DNA of 64,000 nucleotides from Corinectria fuckeliana (taxonomy: Eukaryota > Ascomycota > Sordariomycetes > Hypocreales > Nectriaceae): contig WPDH01000458.1 of NCBI GenBank assembly GCA_019137255.1, positions 38,020 to 102,019 on the forward strand, in the 5' to 3' direction. The position numbers were made by a program, and so were the translations under genes. The notes under the pieces were generated by a model that was not told the origin of the DNA, did no database searches, and saw only the letters and a list, made by a program, of their open reading frames with translations. The first letter of the stretch is position 1. The number at the start of each line of letters is the position of its first letter. Positions 44,602 through 54,289 of the stretch are shown here, one piece after another.

Positions 44602-46126
44602 ACGCTAATAACACGGCGTCAAACATCTGGGCCATCCATGCCGCTGGGTGGATGCTAATCCCGCCATCTGGACCTGGGAACTAGGCCTGGACTTGGACCT
44701 AGAACCCGGTCGATGGAGGGCCGTTGTCTGCTACTGTTCGTCTCTGTTTGTGTACATCTGCAATGGATCGGTATCGTTGATCCTTTTTTTTCTTTTTCTT
44801 GTTGGCTTGACGCGCCGGACGGGAAACTGGTTGGCTGTACGAAGTACGTAGTCACGGATCCATCACATCATTCCCATCTGACGTTGTGTATATGGATGCA
44901 TGTCCATCTGCCGCCGTGGTGTGTCCTCCTCTCGCAAAGCATCCCTGCCCTAGTAGACCTGCAGGAGCAATCCCCGTCCCCCGTTCCCTTTCCCGGCCCA
45001 TTGAACCTCGAAGGCTCTAAGCTTCACTGCTGGGTGCGGTACCACCACCACCACCACCAAGCCCAAGGTACCTAGCCTGGCCACTAGCCAGCCCGGCGTA
45101 TCCACGGCCGGCGCCGCCTGGACCTAGCTGGAGGTCGACGAACCGGCCTTAGGTAGCCCGGGTAGGTTGCTTCTATAGGTTCCTCTTTTTTTTTTTACCG
45201 GCCTCCCCAGAGGCGTCGCGGGCGGGCCTGTAAGGTTCTGTGCGAAATACACCCCAATTCCCCATCCCCGGGCATCTCCATCTCCATATCCATCTTTCCC
45301 GTGCCGCAATTCCCTTTTTCTACAAACCTCCCCTTCCCCCTTCCTGATCATTTCTCTTGCATTGTTTATTTACATCCCGTCCTCCGGCCCCGTCCAGTTC
45401 GCCCCGTTCCCTCTCTTCGGATCCCGAGACGGAAGCACCTTGTCGCACGTGTCTAAAGGGACGAATCAAACGAATCGAACTCGTCCACCCGCCCGCCCGC
45501 CGAGCTAAAAAAAAAAAAAAAGAACATCCATACTTACCTTACCTTACGTACGGGACGGAATATCCACCCACTTGCCTGCAGCACCGCTGATTGCAGCAGC
45601 AGCCCTCGGGATAACATCAACAACCCAACCGCCCTCAACTCTCTTGCGACCGCGCTGCGAAGACGATAAAATCACATGGGCTGCATTTCTGCCTGACACT
45701 GTTGCCAAGTCGGAATCAGACCCTGCATCGCTTCTGTCGGCAGCCTCCCCGCCCCAGGTTTCTTTGTCTCAGCCGCCCACGTCTTAGCCACTCCGTCCCG
45801 CTGTCTTGCCCCGTCGCCGTCTTCAGCCTGTTCGTCCGCCTCGCCCTCCCCCGACGAGAAACCACCAAAAGCAGGGTTAGAGCAAGAGGAATCGTTTGCG
45901 GCCTGAGCTGAGCTTTCGTCCTGACTTAGTTTTGGAATCCTTTGCTTTTGACAAAAAAGGGATATCGTCCATTCCTTTTTTCCCTCCTTTCCCCCCTAAC
46001 TGCGAAAGAATCGTTGCCTGGGTTTTCTGCCCCCCTTGCGTCCAGGCTTGTTGGTCGCCAGCTGCCACCACCATCAACATCTCGTCCGCCACCGACCTTT
46101 CTGATCTGCCCAGCTTGTACGCTCCA

Positions 46127-48142
46127 ATGTTCACCCAGCCGGTCTCGTCGCTGCCCGGCCCGCCTCCGCCGGTGGGCTCAGTCGCGACATCACGGCCCAG
46201 CCGCCTCCGGGGCCTCAGCTACCTGCGCAACTACACGCAGAACCACATCCTGTCGCGTGACGGCGGCGGCCACCACAGTGGCACCGGCAGCGGTAGCGGC
46301 AGCGGTGGCAGTGGGAGCACGTCCCCCAGCCGACAGACGCAGCAGCAGCAGCACACGCAGCAGCACCCGCAGCAGCACACGCACGCTGGCATCCTCACGC
46401 GATCGCTGAGCCATTCGCCTACAGCGACTGGTCCACAGCCGCCCGCCCAGATCAACCACTTGACCCTCGTCAGTTCCACGCCCGATCCCGTGAGATTTAT
46501 TTCTTCGGTCGCTGCGACGTCCGCCTCAAACACCTCAAACATCACCACGCCGCCTATTCTCTCGCCCGTCACCGCCCCCGATTCCAACCCTACGTCTGCG
46601 AACTCTTCATCGTCGATTTCCTCGCAGCACCAGCCTTCCTCGGCTTCAGCCTCTGACGGTCAGGACCCCGCCTCTACCTCCACCACCACAACCAGCAACA
46701 GCAACAGCAACAGCAATAACAACGCCACCGACGACAATCAGACCACCATGACGAGAACCAGAGCTTCCACTTCTGGCGATGCCGCCTCCAGCACCCCCGA
46801 GACTACCCCCTCAATTCGATTCTCCGCCTACTACGACCCGCGATCCACCCGCCCGTCTCTCACCTTCCCGCCTATCTCCAGGACTCTCCCCACCGGCTCA
46901 GAAAAGATCCGCGTCGGTCGCTACTCCGAGCGAGACAGCCACTCCATGGCCAACCTGCCTGGCAACCAGCCCTCCGCCGCCCCGGTCGGCTTCAAGAGCA
47001 AGGTAGTTAGTCGCCGACACTGCGAGTTTTGGTACGAGGACGGCAAATGGTACATCAAGGACGTCAAGAGCTCCTCCGGCACTTTTCTCAACCATATCCG
47101 CCTGAGTCCTCCCTCCCAGGAGAGCAAGGCCTTCCCCGTCAACGATGGTGATATCGTCCAGTTAGGCATCGACTTCAAAGGCGGTGAGGAGATGATCTTC
47201 CGATGCGTCAAGATGCGTCTGGAGCTCAACAGGGGATGGCAAAACAAGCTCAACACCTTTAAGTGCGTATTTTTTGACACCCGACACCCAATGATACCCA
47301 ACGATACCCACCGACCAGGATCTATACTGACATGATTTGGTAGCATGGCGGCACACAAGCGGCTACAGACAATGGCCACGAGCGGAGAGGCTGGCCCCAG
47401 CTCCCAGGATTGCTCAATATGTTTGAGCTCTATCGCTGTCAGTTTTTCAAGAAGCCCCCGCCCTCGCGGGAGCCGACTCAATCCCCCGCTAATATGTTTC
47501 TAGCCGTGCCAATCCTTGTTCGTGGCACCCTGCTCCCACACCTGGCACTTTAAATGCGTGAGATCGCTGCTCATGTCACCCCAATACCCAATCTTCATCT
47601 GCCCCAACTGTCGTGCCGGCGCCGATCTTGAAGCAGACGTGGACGAGCTCGCCGAAGAGTGGCAACAGCTCAAGAGTGAAGAAGAGGCAGAAGCAGAAGC
47701 AAGAGCGGGAGCGGAAAATGACACCACACCCGGGACCGAGGAAGCCCCTGTGATACCTGTCGAAACACCGGAAGCCGCAACTCCGGAGCGAGATTTTTCT
47801 GACGCCCACGACGACGCTATGGACCTGACGGTCAATATCACCCCGGAGAGCCCACACCGGGGGAGCCTACCGCACACCGTCTCTGAGCCTCTCCCAATTA
47901 GGAATGCATCGTCGGGGGCTGGTCGACAGTTTCCCCTGCGAGACAGCCGCTCACCATCGCCACCAGGACTCAACGGTGCGGAGGGGCCCATTACCCCGAG
48001 GAACAACGCCGGGCCCTGGGTTTTCGACGGGAGCGCCGGCCGCAACGCAGACGCGACGACAGCAGAGATGCGGAGCCTCGACGCCGCCGCAGACATGGAC
48101 GTGAACTCGTCTCGCCCCAGCGATGACTCGAGCTCCCGATAG
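46127..48142 (+). CDS. FHA-RING E3 ubiquitin ligase, Dma1/Chfr type
   Basis: Three exons (46127-47262, 47344-47437, 47504-48142) give 622 residues from the first ATG of the frame (MFTQPVSSLPG). The N-terminal 220 residues are low complexity: Gly/Ser, Gln/His and Thr/Ser/Asn runs. The FHA domain covers about residues 230-375 with IRVGRYSERD, VVSRRHCEFWYEDGKWYIKD and SSSGTFLNHIRLS, the phosphothreonine-binding elements. A RING finger follows at about 400-450: CSICLSSI, then CSHTWHFKC and CPNC. The acidic Ser/Pro-rich tail is likely disordered. Dma1/Dma2 in yeasts and CHFR/RNF8 in animals are checkpoint ubiquitin ligases acting in mitosis and septin/spindle control. The splice inside the RING (GCT|CCG) joins perfectly. 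The true start could be further upstream only with an unseen exon. Confidence 0.9.
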
Positions 48143-49346
48143 AGACGGGGCGTCACAGGATATTAAGATTGAATCTTCTTCACGTTGCTGCATAGACCCG
48201 TCTTCACCCGATGTTGGCGTGTTTTGATTGCCTAATTGCATTGGGGGGCGTACACCGGCGGACCTATCTATCCCTTTTCTTGACAACCATGGCGGCGGCG
48301 TCCTTTGGGAGGCTTACATCGTGCAAAGCACAGGCGTTTGCGGCGGAGTTTATTTTTATTTTGTTGACACTTCTTTTTCTGGGGGAGAACCACACAACTG
48401 GACGACCGACCGACCGACAGACAGAGAGAGAGAGAGAGAGAGAACAAACGAATTATTGGGAGATATATATGGGCATGGCGGCACAGCGATCTTGTAAACG
48501 GCAGACGGCCCCTGGCAATTTCCTTGGGTTTGTGAGCGATGAGAGATAGACCTGGCATTTTATGTACATGTTCTATACATATTCTGGGTTGGGGAAGAAG
48601 ACACGCAGTAGATTGCTGGAGGGATGGTAATACGATGAATTACATGGACATGACATCGATTCCTCGCAGATTGGGACATGCGAAGTTTTGCAGGAGTATG
48701 GATACGGAGGTGGCTCATTCGAAGTCATTACTACCATAATGACCACCTCCCCGATGCTGAGATTGCAGGTTTAGCTCCTTGGGTGCCAGCTGTCAGAGCG
48801 ATTCCACACTTCATCGCCAAGGGAACCACCATTACCGGGGGCGGCTTGTCACGGGTCACTCGCCAGCGCTGAGCTCAAGGGCATCACCCGCCGCATTCCT
48901 TGGGTCGGCTCTTAGCGGCCTGCAATAGTTGCTGGTAGATATCGGTTGACTAAGCAGCCGCTGTTAACGGCATCGAATAAAAGTAATTATTTGCTTAAGA
49001 AGCGGACCCTGTCGTAGATCAGAGCTCAGCGAGTGATGGGGAGGTTAGAATTCGACGCTGTGGCCTGCCATGCGGGGAAAATGCCTGTTGGTGCCGGTGA
49101 GGTCCGGGCGGCACAGGAGTTGGGCATGGCGTGGGTTTTTAATAGAGAAGAAGAAAAACGGACTGCTCGCTCATATACTCATATACACCTAAGAACCCGT
49201 CTAGCACATGTACTTCGTATAACACAAGCGACTATTTTATGGCTCCCTCTTTTCCCTTTCAATCATCCCGAGATACCTAAGTAGTGCGGCACTGTTGCTT
49301 TCCGGAGTGGACGCGAATCGCAATACTTAGCGATCTCCTCTGGCTG
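48143..49346. other. 3' flanks of the FHA-RING gene and the two-TM gene
   Basis: Convergent 3' region of about 1.2 kb. It holds an AG dinucleotide run at 48423-48443 next to GACC/GACA repeats (48400-48422). Open frames are short and without features. No RNA gene recognised. Confidence 0.5.
48423..48443. repeat. AG dinucleotide microsatellite
   Basis: Ten AG units in noncoding DNA about 280 bp behind the FHA-RING stop codon. Confidence 0.9.
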
Positions 49347-50673
49347 TTAGAGGGAATGATTCGAACAACAGGGAGATGACTTACACGGAGACGGGACACA
49401 ATCTGTGGAGTCGAGATTGAACAAGGTACGGTACCTGTTGGACAGAATATAACTCAGACAACTATGCGAAATATGCAATAAGGCCACAATTTTGCTAAAA
49501 TGGTGTAATGGTTGAATCTGACAGTACCACTCGTCCCACCTTTCTCTGTCCGTGAGCTGTGTTCTGTCGGAACCTGGCGCTCTGTCAATGTGGTCGCAAA
49601 CATCAGCACTTCCATTGCATCGATGGTGGCTGGGTAGACTCTTGCAGTGCAGCACCCTGTGGCAATGCTGGCACCACGTTGATGTGTAGTGGTGTGCGAA
49701 TAGATGGTCCCTAGTGAGAGGTAGAGGTAGTCAGCAATCTTAGACGAAGGCTATTGCTTGGGTGAGGACCGCACTTACAGCACCTCGTCAATCGTCATCA
49801 TCGGGGACGAAAGACCGCTACAGGCCTCAACCTTCATGTACTTTTCGGGATCGTAAACCAAAAAGGGACAGGCAAATTGGGCAGGTCTCCCACGATTTCG
49901 GGGTTGCTTGCTTGGTTCAGCGGCTTGGATGCCAGTCGTTAATACAGCGTTGTTGTTGCGGGGGAGCTGCAGGGGTTGCGGTTGTGGGACAAGTGGAGCT
50001 GAAGCATGATAAGCTCCCGAACCCTCCACGTCTAATTCATCCCGAGGACGCGGCTCTGGTGTGCTGTGTGGATGTTGAAAGGACGATATTGCATCTGGCT
50101 TGGAGACGAAGGTACGGTCACGCATCGTCTTGCATTCCTTGAGAATGTACAATGCGATGCAGAGCAGGGAGATGCCGCTGAGCATAAGTGCAGAATCGAC
50201 TCGTGACAATAGGTATAATTTGTGAGAACCATCTAAGTCGGCCGAGGTGTTGATGAATCTTCGTTCAATGAAGTCATGCACCGTGTCAAGAGAATACACC
50301 TTGACGTGTGGAGGTGGCGGCAGTGGCATGTTGACGACCTCCTCGCAGTCCACTGAAGTCAAGCCAGCTGCCTAGGATGATGTTAGATGTAGCACCTGTG
50401 TGTGAGTTTAGGTACATAGAAAGGGGAACTGCATACCTTCTTTTCTTGGCATTGCTCAAGGAAGTCCTTGAGAGCGGTCCACTCTGCAAGGTCGAGGGCC
50501 TTCTGAGAGAGATTTTGACCATTGAACGCAGGAACAACAGCGACAATCGTCACGATCAAGCCAGCAAGTGCGATGGCCCAGCCTGTGGCAGCTAGGGCAT
50601 AGCTACGCAGCCATCTCCCTAAGATGGTGGTATAAGTAGATGGGGTGGGTTGGTGGGATGTGGAAGTCGCCAT
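49347..50673 (-). CDS. Two-TM protein of unknown function, fungal; last exon uncertain
   Basis: Exons 1 (50673-50437) and 2 (50371-49779) join with GTATGC..CCTAG in frame. A third (from 49710) follows a textbook GTAAGT donor, GCTGAC branch and CTAG acceptor; it is open for about 120 codons to 49347. One membrane helix lies near residues 25-50 (TGWAIALAGLIVTIVAVVPAF). Between it and the next come W-TALKDFLEQC, a second Cys (SVDCEEVV) and PLPPPPHVK. The second helix (LMLSGISLLCIALYIL) lies near residue 125. I believe small fungal proteins with this W..DF..C..C..LPPPP layout exist, but none has a known role. Exon 3 is rich in Cys, His and Trp (WCQHC, HHRCN, DVCDHID), like a metal-binding module. 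Another intron may lie in the AT-rich part 49415-49530. Without exon 3 the protein would stop at the donor site after about 277 residues. Confidence 0.65.
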
Positions 50674-51906
50674 AACCGAAGTTGAAGAGGTAGGGAGTTG
50701 GAAATAGAAGAAAGGACGACTGAGTAGAGTGAATGTATATGGCTTCCGTGATCTTTGAAAAGAGTCGAGTATTATGGATAGGGTTGGAGCGCAAAGGGGA
50801 GAAAGAAAGCACAGTAAAAAGAATCTGGGCCGATGGCGAAGTAATGTTTTGGGGGGGTGCTATGTGTGGTTGCCTTAATCGTTCGCCATGGTTTGCAATT
50901 TGAACAATGCGGCTCAGAGCGGGCCTTACCGACACCTGCAAGATGTTTTAGCGTGCATTGGATATAGCGAGAGAGGGAGAATCCAATATCACATAAACTC
51001 AAAAGCCAAGAGGAAGTTAATTAGCTTTTCCTTGCCCTTGTCCTGTTATAAACCATCGCGACTGTCGAGCGAGAAGTCTCGTGCACACAAGGCTCTTCGA
51101 CGTTGGGGTTTGTTGGATAGTCACCGTAAGTGACTAGATGAAAAGAATCTGGCGAGCAGAGTACTTTGGCAATTATGTTAATACCGTTGGCTTCAAGTAC
51201 AAGGCAAGGAAAAGTGAAAGCCATGCTACTGATAGCTTTCAGCTACTGCGATATTCCGAAACGCCGAAACTCTGCAAGTATTCGTGTGTAGTGTCCATTG
51301 TCAAGCCTGTACTCCAGTGACCGACCGACCCGATGAGAGCCCCAAAACTCGGAGCGAGAGCAATTGTACGTACCCGTTCGTGTAACGATCGTTTGAAGGT
51401 GGCAGGATGACACAGCCCAGTTGCGTCTGACGTCCCGGGATGCCGCAGCCTTTTTGTTTTTATTATTGTTATCGACGTAGTGTGCCTCGTCGTGTCTTGT
51501 CGACAAGCGTCACCTCGCCGGAGTCATGGTGGTGGCGGAGTGTCTCAGCAGCACCAGTCTCTTACAAATTGGACGAGTTGATGAGTACTACCGATGTACG
51601 AAGCTACCCAGATATCCGTCCTTTATCCACTATTGAATCAATGATCAACTTGTTGTTTCAGCCGACTGCTGTGTTAACGGACAAATGATGGTGGAATGGC
51701 TTCCAAAATAGGTAATTCGTCTTATCGATTAGATAAGATTGGAGCATTATGTCATCAGCAGTGGCGGTATCGATCTTCGGCGCCGACGGCACTGTTGGCT
51801 GGGGTCTAAATTTCCGCGGGCTAAAGTCTTCTAGTCGCAAACTCCGGCATTGCATCGCACCGCATCTGCAGAGCCATCTTCTCCTCGTCGGGCCAGCAGC
51901 GCAAAA
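50674..51906. other. Divergent region between the two-TM gene and MPP alpha
   Basis: About 1.2 kb with no supported gene. The DNA is fairly AT-rich in the middle (51130-51300, 51590-51740). Open frames are under 160 codons and lack features; one, at 51658-52128 minus, overlaps the MPP-alpha coding start and is a shadow. The final 130 bp is the likely leader of MPP alpha. Confidence 0.5.
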
Positions 51907-53680
51907 ATGTTGCGACAATTCAGTGCACGCCTGTCCCCCAGGGTTCGAGCCTCGGGCTCGCGCCTCTTGGGGCAGACTTCCAAGTGGTCGCTGTCCGCTC
52001 GGAGGTCCATGGCTTCGGTTGCCAAGGTAATGAACAAATCGACGCCCCTCACTTTGGCAAAAAGACGGTTGCTGATGGCTGGAACCGTAGGATCCCACTG
52101 AGCTGGACCAGGTCACGACCCTCCCCAACGGCCTCCGCGTTGCCTCCGAGGCTCTCCCCGGCTCCTTCTCCGGCGTCGGTGTCTACGTCGAGGGCGGCTC
52201 CCGCTTCGAAAACGAAGCCCTCCGCGGCGTCTCCCACATCATGGACCGCCTCGCCTTCAAGTCCACCTCGAAGCGCTCCGCCGACGACATGCTCGAGCAG
52301 GTCGAGGCCCTGGGCGGCAACATCCAGTGCGCCAGCTCCCGCGAGTCCATGATGTACCAGGCCGCCACCTTCAACAACGCCGTGCCCCAGACCGTCGAGC
52401 TGCTCGCCGAGACGATCCGCGACCCACAAATGACCGACAGCGAAGTTGCCGAGCAGATCGAGACTGCCCGTTATGAGATCCGCGAGATCTGGAGTAAACC
52501 GGAGCTCATCCTGCCCGAGCTTGTGCATACCGCCGCCTACAAGGATAACACGCTGGGGAACCCGCTGCTATGCCCGGAGGATAGGTTGGCCAGCATCAAC
52601 CGTAACAGCGTTCAGATGTACCGCGACCTGTTCTACCGTCCGGAGCGTATTGTCGTGGCGTTTGCCGGTGTGGACCACAGTGAGGCCGTCCGGCTGACGG
52701 ACAAGTTTTTCGGTGATATGAAGAGCGAGCCCTCAGTATCAAGGACGGGCTCGGAGACGAGTGACAGCGAGCTCTCGGGTAGCGAGGCAAGCACATCACC
52801 TCTCTCCTCCTCACCGTCCTCACCGTCCTCGTCCCCCAACCTACTCTCCAAGATTCCCTTCTTTAAGAACATCTCCACCTCGGCCTCCAAGTCCGCCGCC
52901 GTGCTCAACACTCCCCCCTCTCAACTCGACATCCAGCGACCCGCCCACTACACCGGAGGCTTCCTCTCCCTGCCGCCGCAACCTCCGTCACTAAACGGCC
53001 AACCTACCTTTACTCACATCCACGTCGCCTTCGAGGGCCTGCCCGTCGCTTCCGAGGATATCTACGCTCTCGCCACCTTGCAAACCCTGCTTGGCGGCGG
53101 CGGCTCCTTCTCCGCCGGCGGGCCTGGCAAGGGCATGTACTCGCGCCTCTACACCAACGTCCTCAACCAGTACGGCTGGGTAGAGTCGTGCATCGCCTTT
53201 AACCACTCCTACACCGACTCGGGCCTCTTCGGAATCTCGGCGTCGTGCCTCCCAGGCCGTACTTCCGCCATGATCGACGTCATCTGTCAGGAGCTGCGGT
53301 CTTTAACTCTCGAGACGGGCTTCTCGCGCTTGCAGAGCGTCGAGGTCGAGCGTGCCAAGGCTCAACTCCGCTCTAGCCTGCTCATGAACCTCGAGAGCCG
53401 CATGGTCGAGCTCGAGGACCTCGGGCGCTCCATCCAGGTCCACGGCCGCAAGATTCCTGTCCATGACATGTGCAAGAAGATCCAAGGCGTTACCATCGCC
53501 GATCTGCAACGCGTGGCCAGGATTGTACTCACCGGCAAGACGAAAAACCCAGGAAGAGGCAGCGGTGCGCCTACCGTCGTGTTGCAGGAGGCTCAGGCGT
53601 ACGGTGTCAGCAACCATACCATGAACTGGGACCAGATCCAGGACCGAATCGAGAGCTGGAAGCTCGGCAGCCGAAACTAA
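51907..53680 (+). CDS. MAS2: Mitochondrial processing peptidase alpha subunit (Mas2)
   Basis: Two exons (51907-52026 and 52091-53680; intron GTAATG..GTAG) give 569 residues. The first 40 residues form an amphipathic Arg/Ser-rich presequence (MLRQFSARLSPRVRASGSRL), so the protein enters the mitochondrial matrix. The M16 peptidase fold follows: TTLPNGLRVASE and VGVYVEGGSRFENE. The position of the zinc site reads HIMDR instead of HxxEH, as expected for the noncatalytic alpha subunit. The glycine-rich substrate loop GGGGSFSAGGPGKGMYSRLY is at about 374-393. With the catalytic beta subunit it removes presequences from imported proteins. A Ser-rich insert (about residues 258-300) lies between the two halves, in a linker that is Ser/Pro-rich in other fungi too. 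Confidence 0.95.
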
Positions 53681-54289
53681 GCGATCTAGTACCAGCTTGC
53701 CTATAAGCGTTAGGTGTTTATCTGACTGATGACACTACAGCAATACTTGGCTGTATAGGGGCAGCGACTGGTCCCTGATAACAGGATAGACGTCTCACGC
53801 ACCCGCCACCACCGCCGCGAACGATGGAAAGAGGAGGTTGTATCATAGAGATCTTGTACACCATATAACGGACGGGATGAACCAGCGGCTCGCGGCTTGG
53901 TGGTACAGCGCAAGCGACGAGGATGTAGCTGTTAACTACACGTACGCATGTGAAGGGAATCGGCATGTAATATAGCATCGCATTTCGTGTTTCTCTACTA
54001 GACTAAAAGACACTTGTACATCAAGTCGACGACGAAAATGGATGAATGTTGAATGAAGTTTATTTCTCTTTGATATCATGCTGCAGTCTTCTAATGTAAT
54101 ATACCTAACTAAAACTCCGAGCCGTCCCTAGTAAGCGTTGTAAGCATTCTCTTTCCAGTACCTATACGCTGTGCGCCTCCGACCTATCCTTTCCCTTCCT
54201 TGCCCTTGCTCCGTGTTCATAGTTATGTTTGCGCGAGCATATGAGTATTATTTTCTATCAAGGACTTCCCAATAGTACGAATGCAGCCG
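53681..54289. other. Convergent 3' region between MPP alpha and the YML020W-like gene
   Basis: About 600 bp, AT-rich towards 53990-54290, with no supported gene or RNA. It probably contains both polyadenylation sites. Confidence 0.5.

Larger units (their letters stand above)
42330..46126. other. 3.8-kb repeat-rich intergenic region
   Basis: No gene is supported. Simple sequences are frequent: GTGGGTGA three times (42835-42858), a perfect 17-bp tandem duplication (43211-43244), T11 followed by G13 (43480-43503), CAT/ATC runs (44477-44493 and 44567-44600), a CAC run (45042-45058) and A14-15 (45508-45522). The last 700 bp is C/T-rich and is the likely leader of the FHA-RING gene, whose frame stays open back to 45896 without an ATG. 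Open frames in the region are at most 131 codons and carry no domain. No RNA gene recognised. Confidence 0.55.

Noticed and set aside
42330..46126. Simple repeats considered as a CRISPR-like or centromere-like array
   Set aside because: The units are ordinary microsatellites of different types without regular spacers.
49347..49400. tRNA-like TTCGAATC string near the end of the two-TM gene
   Set aside because: Flanking bases cannot form the T-arm stem and no other tRNA arms are present.
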